Numbered from the stretch's first letter, positions 1-9,231 are shown. The stretch: 64,000 nucleotides of DNA from Komagataeibacter melomenusus (GCF_013155395.1 NZ_JABJWC010000009.1:1-64000), one strand, 5' to 3'. The notes: generated by a model from the letters alone, not told the origin. Numbers and translations: made by a program.

Positions 1-186
1 TCGTCTCGACAGACGCCCGTTCGATAAAGCCCTGTTCAAGGCGCGCCATCTCATCGAGAACTTCTTCTGCAAGCTCAAGGAGTTCAAGCGTATCGCCACG
101 CGGAGCGACAAGACAGACAGATCATTCGCAGCGATGATTTATCTCTCCGCTGCAATCATCAATTCACGATAATTCCCAACAGGCCC
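1..186 (+). mobile_element. IS5-family-like insertion sequence, right end only
   Basis: The left edge of the window lies inside an insertion sequence. It holds the 3' end of a DDE transposase gene (2-172) followed by about 14 nt reading ...TTCCCAACAGGCCC, which would be the terminal inverted repeat. The next bases are TGA (187-189). This fits the 3-bp TNA target duplications made by the IS1031/IS5 branch common in acetic acid bacteria. The end at 186 is inferred, because the left end of the element is outside the window and the inverted repeat cannot be compared. The flanking DNA at 188-212 is half of a dispersed intergenic repeat. Confidence 0.65.
2..172 (+). CDS. IS5-family transposase, C-terminal fragment (cut by window edge)
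   Basis: The last 56 residues of a transposase are readable in frame from base 2 to a TAA stop at 170-172. The fragment contains RHLIENFFCKLKEFKRIATR followed by R-x-D-K-T. This is the conserved C-terminal part of IS5-type DDE transposases: the catalytic Glu sits in the HLIENFF segment and K/R residues follow. Cut-and-paste transposition is the family function. The N-terminal part is outside the window, so whether the gene is intact cannot be judged. Confidence 0.75.
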   Translation, partial: RLDRRPFDKALFKARHLIENFFCKLKEFKRIATRSDKTDRSFAAMIYLSAAIINSR

Positions 187-187
187 T

Positions 188-212
188 GAAAAAAGCTTCA
201 CCAAAAACTTTT
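188..212. repeat. Dispersed intergenic repeat, half copy A (truncated by IS)
   Basis: The sequence GAAAAAAGCTTCACCAAAAACTTTT is the right half of the about 80-bp repeat seen complete at 3954-4033 and 49301-49380. It starts at the loop of the GAAGCTTTTTTCAAAAAGCTTC arm, where the insertion sequence abuts. It ends 18 bp from the stop codon of the minus-strand gene at 231-596. Confidence 0.7.
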
Positions 213-230
213 CCCTGCCCTGCGGGGCTT

Positions 231-596
231 TCAGGCCTCTTCCTCATCATCGCCCCGGCGGGGGTCGAAGGCACGCCAATCACGCTCCATGGGGGTGGCT
301 GCATGGGCTGCGAAATCATCAAGTTCATTGGCCGAGCGCCAGCCCTGCTCGCCTGCTTCCAGCACCTCCGCGTCCTCGCCAAAGGCGAACCAGGCCTTGA
401 GGATGTCGGCTGCCGAAAGCCCGGCCATGCGGCAGCGCTCGATGCTGTCGCGCACATAGGCGCGGGCAAAGGCATTGGCCTGGATCAGGTCGGGGAAGCC
501 GCCCACCTCCTCGACGATATTGTCCTCGGCGCCACCTGACAGGTCGATGATGCGCACGCGCCAGCCGCCCTCGGGGGCAAAGATGTTTTCTGACAA
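231..596 (-). CDS. Conserved hypothetical acidic protein (121 aa)
   Basis: A small soluble protein with no signal peptide or membrane segment. The N-terminal third (GGWRVRIIDL...GGAED) looks like a beta-rich fold, followed by a helical stretch (residues about 38-75). The tail is very acidic (DDEEEA). The start is a TTG codon at 594-596. It is supported by an AAAGG Shine-Dalgarno 7 nt upstream, and no ATG is better placed. The gene begins 14 bp after the pncB stop on the same strand, so it is probably co-transcribed with aroG and pncB. I do not recognise the family and assign no function. Confidence 0.7.
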   Translation of the reverse strand: MSENIFAPEGGWRVRIIDLSGGAEDNIVEEVGGFPDLIQANAFARAYVRDSIERCRMAGLSAADILKAWFAFGEDAEVLEAGEQGWRSANELDDFAAHAATPMERDWRAFDPRRGDDEEEA

Positions 597-610
597 GATG
601 AAGCCTTTCG

Positions 611-1780
611 TTATTCCGGGTCGTGTGGCGTGCGGCGCAGCAGGAACTCGCGCCCCGCCTTGACCCGTGGCACGTCGTCATACGCCACGATATCCGCCGT
701 GGCATAGGTCTCGGACCAGCGATCAGGGATGAACGAGCCCGTGCCGATCACATCCACCGGGGCATGGGCATCGGCCATGCTCAGGCATTTCTCCACGCTG
801 AACCCCGATGAGGCGATGATGCGTACATGCGCGAAACCCGCCTCGTCCAGCACCTCGCGCATGCGCCAGATGGCGGCAGCCGAGACCCCGGTGCCCACAA
901 GGTGGCTGAGTTCCTTGTCCGAGCGGTAGCGCCGGATGGTGCCCGGCGTGTGGCGCTCGAGCACGTCATAGGAAGCCTGCGGGTCCAGCCCTTCAAGAAA
1001 GCGGCCGCCATGCGTGTCGAGCCGCACGGCCAGCCGCCCCTGTGCCGCAAGTTCGGGGAAGTGCCGGCATACCTCCAGCGCATCCGTCACCTCGCGGCCA
1101 AAATAGTCAACCAGCACCACCAGGTCCATGGCGGGATAGACCTCATGGAACATCTCGGCCGCCCGCAGGGTCGAGCCCGCATAGCCCACCAGCGCATGCG
1201 GCATGGTGCCCAGGCCGTGGGTGGTGCCAAAATAATGGGCCGTGGCGTCATTCGCGCCACCAATGAAGCCATGCGCCCCTTCCTTCTGGGCGGCATGGCT
1301 GCCAACGGAGGCGGCATAGGCCATCTGCTCCTGCATGCCAAAGCCCGCGCAATGGCGGGCCTCCATGGCCAGAAAGCGCACATGGGGCAGCGCCATGGCC
1401 ATCTGGTAGGCATTATGGGCCGCGACACAGGCCGGGCCGAGGCGCTGGAGCAGCAGTGTCTCGAGCGGGGCAAGGGCTGCAAACGAGCCGGTTACGTAGG
1501 CCAGCGGCTCACCCGCCCCCACCCATGTGCCCTCGGGGTAGAGAAGCGTGGTGTCAATGGTGATGCCGCGCGCACTACCAACTGCGCGCAGCCACTCGGT
1601 CATGAGCCGGGGGGCGGAAATGACCGGGCGGCGCAGGAAGACGGCATAGGTCACCTTCCTGTCGCCAAAATGCTCCACAATGGCGCGCGTGCGGTTGAAA
1701 TACGCATCCGTGCGGGCTGCGATCATGTCATCCGCAGCACTGGCAAGCCTGTCACGGCCTGCCGGTTCACCCTGGGTCAT
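611..1780 (-). CDS. pncB: Nicotinate phosphoribosyltransferase
   Basis: Predicted to join nicotinate to PRPP, giving nicotinate mononucleotide, in the Preiss-Handler salvage route to NAD. The 389-aa product has the family architecture: an N-terminal segment with DAYFNRTRAIVEHFGD, a central AHNAYQMAMA/EARHCAGFGMQ stretch containing the expected catalytic His region, and a C-terminal barrel with SSGFSVEKC and VDVIGTGSF phosphate-binding elements. The start is the ATG of MTQGEPAGRD, directly after a GGGAGGGG ribosome site. The upstream in-frame extension is not needed. It lies 32 bp downstream of the DAHP synthase gene on the same strand. NAPRTase and the related nicotinamide enzyme are hard to separate by eye, but the motif order favours PncB. 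Confidence 0.85.
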   Translation of the reverse strand: MTQGEPAGRDRLASAADDMIAARTDAYFNRTRAIVEHFGDRKVTYAVFLRRPVISAPRLMTEWLRAVGSARGITIDTTLLYPEGTWVGAGEPLAYVTGSFAALAPLETLLLQRLGPACVAAHNAYQMAMALPHVRFLAMEARHCAGFGMQEQMAYAASVGSHAAQKEGAHGFIGGANDATAHYFGTTHGLGTMPHALVGYAGSTLRAAEMFHEVYPAMDLVVLVDYFGREVTDALEVCRHFPELAAQGRLAVRLDTHGGRFLEGLDPQASYDVLERHTPGTIRRYRSDKELSHLVGTGVSAAAIWRMREVLDEAGFAHVRIIASSGFSVEKCLSMADAHAPVDVIGTGSFIPDRWSETYATADIVAYDDVPRVKAGREFLLRRTPHDPE

Positions 1781-1812
1781 GTCCCCTCCCTTCCCGCTCC
1801 GGGGCGGCGGGG

Positions 1813-3216
1813 TCAGCGTGCCCCGCCAGCCATCCGGTGCATCCGCGTTTTCAGTTCCTCGGCCAGACGGAATGCCATCTCCAGCGACTGTTCCGCATTC
1901 AGGCGCGGATCGCAAAAGGTTTCATACCGCTCGCCCAGATCATCTTCCGTCAGGCGGTGGGCGCCACCGATGCATTCGGTCACGTTCTGGCCCGTCATTT
2001 CAAAATGCACGCCGCCGGGGCTGGCGCCCGCGGCCTCGAACACATCAAAGAAGCCGTGGATCTCGGAGAGGATGGCATCGAACGAACGCGTCTTCACACC
2101 CGTCGAGGTCGAACTGGTATTGCCGTGCATGGGGTCGCACAGCCACGTGACCGTGCGGCCGGTGGCCATCACCTTGTCGAGCAGCGGCGGCAGGTGGTCG
2201 CGCACCTTGCCCGCCCCCATGCGCGAGATGAGCGAGATGCGCCCGGCTTCATCCCCGGGGTTGAGAATGTCGAGCAGCTGCTCGAGGTCCTCGATGGTGG
2301 TGGAGGGGCCGACCTTGATGCCGATGGGGTTGCGCACCCCGCGCAGGAACTCGACATGCGCGCCATCGGGCTGGCGGGTGCGATCACCGATCCACACGAA
2401 ATGGGCCGAGCAGTCATACCATTCGCCCGATGTCGAATCGATGCGGGTCAGCGCCTGCTCGTAAGGCAGCAGCAGGGCCTCGTGCGAGGTATAGAACTCG
2501 GTCTCGTCGATCTGGGGCGTGGTGGTGGCATTCAGGCCGCAGGCCGCCATGAAGTCCAGCGTCTCGCCGATGCGACCGGCGAGTTCGCCATAACGCTGGG
2601 CCAGCGGCGAGCGCTCGACGAAGCCGAGGTTCCAGCGATGCACCTCATGGAGGTTGGCATAGCCGCCGCTGGCGAAGGCGCGCAGCAGGTTCATGGTGCC
2701 GACCGACTGGAAGTAGCCGGTTTCCATGCGCCTGGGGTCGGGAATGCGCGCGGCCTCGGTGAAGTCGGAGCCGTTGATGATGTCACCGCGATAGGACGGC
2801 AGGGTCACGCCATCCTTGGTTTCGGTATCCGATGAGCGCGGCTTGGCGTACTGGCCTGCCATGCGCCCGATCTTGATCACCGGCACCTTGGCGCCAAAGG
2901 TCAGCACCACCGCCATCTGCAGCAGCACGCGAAAGGTGTCGCGCACGATATCGGCGGTGAATTCGCTGAAGCTCTCGGCACACGCGCCACCCTGCAGCAC
3001 GAAGGCCTGCCCCGTGGCGGCCTTGGCCAGGTGGGCGCGCAGGCGGCGGGCCTCGCCTGCGAAGACCAGCGGCGGGTAGCGGCGCAGGCGGGCCTCCACG
3101 TCGCCCAGGGCTGTCTCGTCGGGGTATCGCGGCATCTGCCGCGCGGGAAACGACCGCCAGCTCTCCGGCGTCCAGGCCTGCCGGGAAGAACTGTTGTGGC
3201 TGTGCGTCGCACTCAT
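1813..3216 (-). CDS. Class II 3-deoxy-7-phosphoheptulonate (DAHP) synthase
   Basis: Catalyses the first shikimate step, condensing phosphoenolpyruvate and erythrose-4-phosphate to DAHP for aromatic amino acid synthesis. The 467-aa protein is the usual length for the plant-like class II enzymes. It carries [12 protein letters not shown] near residue 75, [17 protein letters not shown] with the metal/PEP-binding region, a [13 protein letters not shown] loop, and [10 protein letters not shown] with the metal-binding His near residue 370. The start chosen is [10 protein letters not shown], with AGGA 12 nt upstream. The ORF could extend further but the extension has no resemblance to the family. 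First gene of an apparent operon with pncB and the 121-aa protein. Confidence 0.93.
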   Translation of the reverse strand: MSATHSHNSSSRQAWTPESWRSFPARQMPRYPDETALGDVEARLRRYPPLVFAGEARRLRAHLAKAATGQAFVLQGGACAESFSEFTADIVRDTFRVLLQMAVVLTFGAKVPVIKIGRMAGQYAKPRSSDTETKDGVTLPSYRGDIINGSDFTEAARIPDPRRMETGYFQSVGTMNLLRAFASGGYANLHEVHRWNLGFVERSPLAQRYGELAGRIGETLDFMAACGLNATTTPQIDETEFYTSHEALLLPYEQALTRIDSTSGEWYDCSAHFVWIGDRTRQPDGAHVEFLRGVRNPIGIKVGPSTTIEDLEQLLDILNPGDEAGRISLISRMGAGKVRDHLPPLLDKVMATGRTVTWLCDPMHGNTSSTSTGVKTRSFDAILSEIHGFFDVFEAAGASPGGVHFEMTGQNVTECIGGAHRLTEDDLGERYETFCDPRLNAEQSLEMAFRLAEELKTRMHRMAGGAR

Positions 3217-3524
3217 GGGTCGGATCCTAATTCCTCTTGATACAAGACACTCCTTTCCGCCCACGGGCGGAAGGGCCGCCTTTATGTCGAAAAAACCACC
3301 ATATGGCAAAGCCTGTTCGCGGCGCTTTGTGATAGCAGGGACGGGACAGGCGCCATAAATGTTGCATGGCGGCCACAACTCAGGTGGCGCGCGCCCTCGT
3401 GGGGTCGTATTGCGCGGCGGGGGCACCCATATGTAAAAGAGGTATGGTTGGCCTGCCACGTCACCGCTTCCCTTAGCAAAAAAGCCTTGGCATGCTGCCC
3501 TCTCAGGTAAAAGGATTACGGATC
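3217..3524. other. Divergent intergenic region, aroG-type gene / small secreted protein
   Basis: 308 bp without a credible gene. It must hold outward promoters for the minus-strand DAHP synthase operon and the plus-strand 3525 gene. A short perfect hairpin (TTCCGCCC-AC-GGGCGGAA, 3254-3271) lies in the DAHP synthase leader, about 40 nt from its start. It has no U-tract, so it is not an obvious terminator. No leader peptide rich in aromatic codons is evident. Confidence 0.5.
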
Positions 3525-3869
3525 ATGGCCACCTCACGTGGGAAACTCATAACCGCCCTCTCGGCCGGGCTGTGCCTGTTGAGCGTGACGGCCATGGCCG
3601 CCCCGGCCAGCCAGGACGACGCAAACAGCCAGGATGAAGACCGGATGACCGTTCACGGCCAGCGCGGCCACCTGCCGCCCGGCTATGAGGAAGCGCCGTC
3701 GATGGAACTCAACCACGGCCCCGACCCCGACCATCTGGAGCATGTGCATCGTGACTCGGTTACGGGCACGGACCTGTCGCGCTTCGGCACGGCCTACCAG
3801 AGCAGCGGCATCAATGGCGATGGCCAGCTTGGCGATTCCACCGGCAATGGCTGGGTGGCCCCGCGCTGA
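3525..3869 (+). CDS. Small secreted protein of unknown function (114 aa)
   Basis: Starts at MATSRGKL, preceded by AAAAGGAT 9-12 nt upstream. Residues 1 to about 26 are a clear Sec signal peptide ending in an AMAAPA cleavage motif. The mature part is about 88 residues, hydrophilic and rich in Asp, His, Gly and Pro (for example GHLPPGYEEAPS and NHGPDPDHLEHVHRD), with no cysteine. The His/Asp clusters could bind metal, but this is only inference. The gene stands alone, with a strong intrinsic terminator 20 bp after its stop. I do not recognise the family. Confidence 0.7.
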   Translation: MATSRGKLITALSAGLCLLSVTAMAAPASQDDANSQDEDRMTVHGQRGHLPPGYEEAPSMELNHGPDPDHLEHVHRDSVTGTDLSRFGTAYQSSGINGDGQLGDSTGNGWVAPR

Positions 3870-3890
3870 CACATTCAGCCGCCAGACATA

Positions 3891-3929
3891 AAAAAAACCG
3901 CTGCCGGGATGACCCGCAGCGGTTTTTTT
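3891..3929 (+). terminator. Rho-independent terminator
   Basis: The stem CCGCTGC...GCAGCGG with loop CGGGATGACCC is flanked by seven A on the left and seven T on the right, so it can work in both directions. It closes the secreted-protein gene (stop at 3869). Confidence 0.9.
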
Positions 3930-3953
3930 ATTGGGCAGAGCCTGTATTCAGAT

Positions 3954-4033
3954 AAAAGTTTCTGGGAGCCGCCTTTTTCAAAAAGGCGGCATTCCTCCGT
4001 AGCTTTTTGAAAAAAGCTTCACCAAAAACTTTT
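3954..4033. repeat. Dispersed intergenic repeat, full copy B
   Basis: The copy runs from AAAAGTTTCTGGGA to TCACCAAAAACTTTT as an outer imperfect inverted repeat enclosing two hairpin arms. One is GCCGCCTTTTTCAAAAAGGCGGC (3969-3991); the other is built on AGCTTTTTGAAAAAAGCT. It lies between convergent genes and ends 16 bp from the glutathione reductase stop codon. Confidence 0.85.
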
Positions 4034-4049
4034 ACTGTTTTTTAACTTT

Positions 4050-5451
4050 TTAACCTGCGCTGCGTGGTGTCACGCGCGTGCGGGTGCGCATGGTCACGAA
4101 TTCTTCCGCCGCCGTGGGGTGGATGCCGATCGTGCGGTCCCAGTCAGCTTTCTTCAGCCGTGCCGTCACGGCCACGGCCAGCCCCTGCATGATCTCGGGC
4201 GCGTCATCGCCCAGCATGTGGGCACCGACCACCACCTGGCTGGCCTGATCGACCACAAGCTTCATCAACGTGCGCTGCTCGCGCCCGCTCAGCGTGTTGC
4301 GCATGGGGCGGAAGCGGCTGACATACACATCCACATCCCCTTCCTTCGCGGCCTCCGCCTCGGTCAGGCCAACGCTGGACAGCGTGGGGGTGAAAAACAC
4401 CGCCTTGGGCGTGGTGGCGTAGCACCATTCGCGCGGCGGGGCCTTGCCAAACAGGCGGTCGGCCAGGTTATGGCCCTCGGCAATGGCGACCGGGGTCAGG
4501 TTGAGGCGGTTGGTCACGTCGCCTATGGCGTAGATGCCGGGCACCGTCGTCTCGCTCTTGTCATCAACGATGATGCGCCCGTTCTCCTCCATCGCCACGC
4601 CAAGCTGCGTAAGCCCCAGCCCGGTCACCTTGGGGTGGCGGCCGGTGGCGAAGAAGACGCAGTCGGTCTCGATGCGGGTGCCGTTATCAAGGCTGACAAC
4701 GAAACTGCCATCGGCCTGTTTTTCAATGGCGGTGGGTGAAGCCGCCACGTGCTGGCGGATGCCACGCAGGTCGATCGCATCATGCAGGGCGTGGCGCAGG
4801 TCGGCGTCAAAACCACGCAGCGGCAGGTTCTGGCGGTAAACCAGGTCCACCGTCGAGCCAAGCCCGCGGAAGATACCGGCAAACTCCACGCCGATATAGC
4901 CCCCCCCCCACCAGGCACACGCGGGCGGGACGCTCTTCAAGGTGGAACGCCTGGTCGGACGAGATGGCATATTCCACGCCCGGCAGTTTGGGCAGGGTGG
5001 GCGTGGAACCGACCGCAATGACGATGCGCGCGGCCGTGACACGGCGCGGGGCCTCATGCGGGGCGAGTGGCGAGGGGTCGATGCGCAGGGTGTGCGCGTC
5101 CTCGATGGTGGCATGGCCGGTAAACAGGGCCACGCCAGCCTTTTCCAGCATCGTGACATAGATGCCGTTGAGCCGGGCGATCTCGCGGTCCTTGGCAGCG
5201 ATGAGCGCGGCCCAGTCATTGTGGCCGCGCTGCGTGTTCCAGCCAAAGCCGTGGCTGTCATCCACCCAGTCGCCATAGTCGCTGGCCTGCACCATCAGCT
5301 TCTTGGGCACGCAACCCAGATTGACGCAGGTGCCGCCCCAGTGGCGGCTCTCGGCTACGGCAACCCGCGCCCCGTGGCTGGCGGCAATGCGCGCGCAGCG
5401 CACGCCGCCGGAGCCCGCGCCAATGACGAACAGATCAAAATCATAACTCAT
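4050..5451 (-). pseudogene. gor: Glutathione-disulfide reductase, interrupted by a +1 frameshift in a G10 tract
   Basis: Flavoprotein disulfide reductase that would use NADPH to regenerate glutathione. The N-terminal part (start MSYDFDLFVIGAGSGG) carries the FAD-binding GxGxxG and the redox-active disulfide motif GGTCVNLGCVPKKL. The C-terminal part, in another frame, carries the NADPH-binding GGGYIGVEFAGIF, FATGRHPKV, YAIGDV and the dimer-interface HPTAAEEFV. Both parts together are of normal length (about 465 aa). The reading frame changes at a run of ten C on the + strand (4900-4909), which is G10 in the coding strand. Nine G would restore VGGGYIG. It is either a true phase-variable or broken allele or a sequencing error. 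All catalytic motifs are otherwise intact. Confidence 0.9.
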
Positions 5452-5537
5452 GCCGGTTGTGCATCCTGTCTCGGCCGGACGGGACACAGCACGCCGCATT
5501 CCGGCAATGACCCGCCCTGCGCGGGGCGGGGGCTATA

Positions 5538-5568
5538 AAAAACCCCGGCCATGGCAAATGGCCGGGGG
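5538..5568 (-). terminator. Rho-independent terminator of fpr
   Basis: On the minus strand CCCCGGCCAT-TTGCC-ATGGCCGGGG is followed by six T. It lies 12 bp after the stop codon of the ferredoxin-NADP reductase gene. Confidence 0.88.
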
Positions 5569-5579
5569 TGTGGGCGGGA

Positions 5580-6458
5580 TCAGCGCTCGGCGAACGCCTT
5601 TTCCACCACGTAGGCGCCGGGGTGGGAGTTGTTGCCCTCGTCGAAGCCGCGCTCCTGGAGCAACTTCTCGGTATCGGCCAGCATCTCGGGCGAGCCGCAG
5701 ATCATCACGCGGTCATGCTCGGGGTCGAGTGCGGGGATGTTGAGATCGGTGAAGATCTTGCCCGTCTCGATCAGCTTGGTGATGCGGTCGGTCACGGCAA
5801 ACGGCTCACGCGTCACGGCGGGGTAGTAGAGCAGCTTGCCCTTCACGTCCTCGCCGAGGAATTCATGCTCGGGCAGTTCGTGGCGGATGTGGTTGGCATA
5901 GGCCAGTTCACCCGAAATGCGCACCGTATGGCTCAGGATCACGTGCTCGTAACGCTCATAGCATTCCGGGTCCTTGATCAGGCTCATGAAGGGCGCAAGC
6001 CCCGTGCCGGTGGACAGGAAATACAGGTTGCGGCCCGGGCGCAGGTTATCAAGCAGCAGCGTGCCCACGGGCTTGCGGCCGATCAGTACCTTGTCACCCA
6101 CCTTGACGTGGCGCAGGCGCGAGGTCAGCGGGCCATCGGGCACGGCGATGGACAGGAATTCGAGGTGGTCCTCGTAATTGGCGCTGGCAATGCTGTAGGC
6201 GCGCAGCAACGGCTTGCCCTCGACCTCGATGCCGATCATCGTGAACTGGCCGTTCTCGAAGCGCAGCGCGGGATCACGCGTGGTGGTGAAGCTGAACAGC
6301 CGGTCGGTCCAGTGATGCACGGACAGCACGGTCTCGGCATTCAGGTGGCCGTATTCCTTGGTGGGTTCGGCAAGATGGAACACGCCGGACTGCCCCTCAA
6401 CCGGGGCGAGGCCGGTGAGCATGGTCTCACTGGTTGGCATAATCAACGTATCGGACAT
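5580..6458 (-). CDS. fpr: Ferredoxin/flavodoxin-NADP+ reductase
   Basis: FAD enzyme that moves electrons between NADPH and ferredoxin or flavodoxin, supporting redox defence and Fe-S metabolism. The 292-aa product is a little longer than the usual 257 aa of the bacterial subclass because of about 35 extra N-terminal residues. It shows the FAD-binding RAYSIAS motif, GPLTSRLRHVKVGD, the NADP-binding STGTGLAPFMSLI and MICGSPEML, and the C-terminal aromatic-free tail AYVVEKAFAER typical of this subclass. The start MSDTLIMPT follows GGGAGAATGATAACCAG, a good ribosome site. It neighbours the broken glutathione reductase on the same strand but is separated from it by a terminator. Confidence 0.93.
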   Translation of the reverse strand: MSDTLIMPTSETMLTGLAPVEGQSGVFHLAEPTKEYGHLNAETVLSVHHWTDRLFSFTTTRDPALRFENGQFTMIGIEVEGKPLLRAYSIASANYEDHLEFLSIAVPDGPLTSRLRHVKVGDKVLIGRKPVGTLLLDNLRPGRNLYFLSTGTGLAPFMSLIKDPECYERYEHVILSHTVRISGELAYANHIRHELPEHEFLGEDVKGKLLYYPAVTREPFAVTDRITKLIETGKIFTDLNIPALDPEHDRVMICGSPEMLADTEKLLQERGFDEGNNSHPGAYVVEKAFAER

Positions 6459-6751
6459 CTGGTTATCATTCTCCCGGCTGGATATGACGCAGACACAGGA
6501 TTTCCTGAAACATGCGCCGCCCACAACGATATGGCTAAGGCGGGCATGTTTAGGCCATCCACAACGTGGATTTCCAGCACAAAACAAACATATCACGCGC
6601 CACGGGTGGCTGAACCTGCCGCATAAGGCCCGTTCTACGGCACGCCTGTCACGCAAGGCGCGTACGATGGGGGCTTCTATTCAATGATTTCCCCCACCGA
6701 TGCAAGCCGGAGTCCATTGTCCCCGCCGCATGGATGACGCACATAGGAAAC

Positions 6752-9220
6752 ATGAGTTCAGAATTTTCCGATCGCGACGCGTCCACCGCAGCCCCTGCCG
6801 CGCTGGCGCTCGATGCCGCCATCGCCGCCACCGGCCTGCATGTTGAAACCCGCGAGCGCCCCAAGCTCGAGCGCGTGATCGCCCGCAAGCTGGCCCCCGG
6901 CACCGAGCGCGTGGATGACGCGACCTTCCGCGCCGCCCTGTGTACCGTGCGCCGCAAGCCGTGGGGCTCGCGCCTGATGGACCTCACCCGCCGGGCAGGG
7001 CAGGTGTGGGTTACCCGCGCGGATACCGAGGCTGCGGCAAAAACGGTCGATACCCCCGAGCCGGACGATGCCACCCTGCTCGCGGCGCTGACGCCCGTGC
7101 TGCATGAAAAACTGCGCACCCAGGGCGACACGCCACAGCAGGCGGTGGAGAACATCCGCTCCGACCTGTTCGATGGCACGGGGCGCATGCTCTCGCCCGG
7201 TGAACTGCGCACCCTGGCGCTGGCGGTGGCCGATGCCTTTGCCCTGGCCGACCCGGCCGCCTTTGCCGCCAGCCTCGATGCGGCGGAAAGCAGTCGCCGC
7301 GACCGCGATGCCCGCATAGAGGACACGGCGCGCACCCGCCGGCGCGAGGAAGTCCAGCGCCTGCGCGATTGGGAAAAGAGCCTCGTGCCCTTCAGCGACG
7401 TGCCGGGCCTGCTGCGCTGCTCGCAGCGCGAGGCCCTACGCTGGATTGCCGAGAACCGCCTGCCCGTCGCCCGCCGCGTGCCGCAGGCGGGTGGGCAGGA
7501 ACGCTGGGAGTTCGACCCCTCCGAACTCATGGCCCTGCGCCAGAACCTGCCCGCGTGGCGGCGCGAAGGACCGGAGGGCGACAAACGCGCACCACTGGCC
7601 CCCGACCTTGGCAACAAACGCGTGGGCAATGCCGTGATTGCGCAGGTGGCGGCGCTCGACCGCTACGCCGCCCACTTCCGCACCGCGCGCGCGCTCAACC
7701 GGCGCATCACGCTGGTTACGGGGCCGACCAACAGCGGCAAGTCGCACACCGCACTCGATGCACTGGCCCGCGCCGAAAGCGGGCTCGCACTCGCGCCGCT
7801 GCGGCTGCTGGCCCATGAGTTCCGCGAGTCGCTGACCGCGCGCGGCGTGCCGACCTCGCTCGCCACGGGCGAGGAACGCATCGACGTGCCCGGCAGCCGC
7901 CACCTTGCTGCAACAGTCGAGATGTGCCCGCTGAACAACCCGGTCGATGTCGCCATCATCGACGAGGCCCAGATGCTCACCGACCCCGACCGGGGCGCTG
8001 CGTGGACGGCGGCCATCATGGGCGCACCCGCGCGTCACCTGTTCATTCTCGGCGCGCCGGACTGCATCCCCATGGTCCGGCGCATTGCCGAACTGTGCGG
8101 CGACCCGGTGGATGAAATCCGCCTGGAGCGCAAAAGCCCGCTGGTCGCAGCCGAGCGCGCGGTCAGCCTGCCTGAGTTGCAGAAGCATGATGCGCTGATC
8201 GCCTTCTCACGCCGCGAGGTGCTCGACCTGCGCGCGCTGCTGCTGGCCCATGGCAAGCGGGTGGCGGTGGTGTATGGCGCGCTCAGCCCCGAGGTGCGCC
8301 GGGCGGAGGCGCAGCGCTTCAATAACGGCGATGCCGATATCCTGATCGCAACCGATGCCATCGGCATGGGGCTGAACCTGACCATCCGCCGCGTGGTGTT
8401 TGCGGCCCTGCGCAAATATGACGGCAACCAGACCCGCGACCTCAACCCGCAGGAGGTCAAGCAGATCGGTGGCCGCGCCGGGCGCTTTGGCAAGCATGAA
8501 CAGGGCGTGGTGGCCGTGCTGGAGGGCGTGGGCAGCCCGTCCTTCATCCGCGCCATGCTGGACGCGCCGCCGCAGCCGATCGAGGACATGCGCCCGCAGG
8601 TGCAGCCCGATGCCGACATCGTGCAGGCGGTTGCCGCCGAGATCGGCTCCGACAGCCTGTTCGGCGTGCTGGTGCGCATCCGCCGCGCGGTGCTGCGGCG
8701 TGATGACCCCAATTACCGCCTGGCCAATATGGAGCAGGCCTTCGCCATCGCCACCGCCCTTGAAGGTGTGCCGGACCTGACACTGGCCCAGCGCTGGGTC
8801 TATGCCATGTGCCCGGTGGATGACCGTGACAACGGCATCCAGCGCCTCGTGCACTGGGCTGCGGACCACGCGGCGGGCAACAGCGTGCCGCCACCGGGCA
8901 CGGGCCGCCTGCCGCCCGCCGAACGCGCCGAGCGCACGGAGCTTGAACGCGCCGAAAAGCGCCACAAGCGGCTGGTGGCGTGGCGGTGGCTGGCACTCCG
9001 CTTCCCCGAAGCCTACGTCAACCGCGAGGATGCGGAGGAAACCACGGCAAGGCTGAATGACTGGATCGAGGACGTGCTGCGCCAGCAGAGCGTGCGCGCG
9101 CGGGCCACATCCGCCTCCCCCTTCCGCCCCGACAGCCGCGCCAACCCGCCGGGGCGCAGGAGCGGCAACCGCGATGGCGCTCCCCCCAAAGGCAAGCGCC
9201 CCCACCGCAAAAGGCGCTGA
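6752..9220 (+). CDS. Suv3-like DExH RNA helicase
   Basis: An ATP-dependent RNA helicase of the SUV3 type found in alphaproteobacteria and mitochondria, where it works in RNA turnover. The 822-aa product has a poorly conserved N-terminal third. The helicase core follows: Walker A TGPTNSGKS (residue about 330), Walker B variant DEAQM (instead of DEAD/DExH), VVYGALSPEVRR, then ATDAIGMGLNL and QIGGRAGRFG (motif VI). The C-terminal tail is very basic (RRSGNRDGAPPKGKRPHRKRR region) and probably binds RNA. The start MSSEFSDRD is preferred to the ATG 18 nt upstream because AGGAAAC sits immediately before it. Transcribed divergently from fpr and convergent with serS. Confidence 0.88.
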   Translation: MSSEFSDRDASTAAPAALALDAAIAATGLHVETRERPKLERVIARKLAPGTERVDDATFRAALCTVRRKPWGSRLMDLTRRAGQVWVTRADTEAAAKTVDTPEPDDATLLAALTPVLHEKLRTQGDTPQQAVENIRSDLFDGTGRMLSPGELRTLALAVADAFALADPAAFAASLDAAESSRRDRDARIEDTARTRRREEVQRLRDWEKSLVPFSDVPGLLRCSQREALRWIAENRLPVARRVPQAGGQERWEFDPSELMALRQNLPAWRREGPEGDKRAPLAPDLGNKRVGNAVIAQVAALDRYAAHFRTARALNRRITLVTGPTNSGKSHTALDALARAESGLALAPLRLLAHEFRESLTARGVPTSLATGEERIDVPGSRHLAATVEMCPLNNPVDVAIIDEAQMLTDPDRGAAWTAAIMGAPARHLFILGAPDCIPMVRRIAELCGDPVDEIRLERKSPLVAAERAVSLPELQKHDALIAFSRREVLDLRALLLAHGKRVAVVYGALSPEVRRAEAQRFNNGDADILIATDAIGMGLNLTIRRVVFAALRKYDGNQTRDLNPQEVKQIGGRAGRFGKHEQGVVAVLEGVGSPSFIRAMLDAPPQPIEDMRPQVQPDADIVQAVAAEIGSDSLFGVLVRIRRAVLRRDDPNYRLANMEQAFAIATALEGVPDLTLAQRWVYAMCPVDDRDNGIQRLVHWAADHAAGNSVPPPGTGRLPPAERAERTELERAEKRHKRLVAWRWLALRFPEAYVNREDAEETTARLNDWIEDVLRQQSVRARATSASPFRPDSRANPPGRRSGNRDGAPPKGKRPHRKRR

Positions 9221-9231
9221 ACAGAACAGAC

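Noticed and set aside
827-2464. 545-aa open frame on the + strand opposite pncB and the DAHP synthase gene
   Set aside because: It is a GC-rich antisense shadow with no domain; both minus-strand genes are unmistakable.
3254-3271. Hairpin in the DAHP synthase leader as an attenuator
   Set aside because: No U-tract, no competing anti-terminator and no leader peptide with Trp, Phe or Tyr codons.
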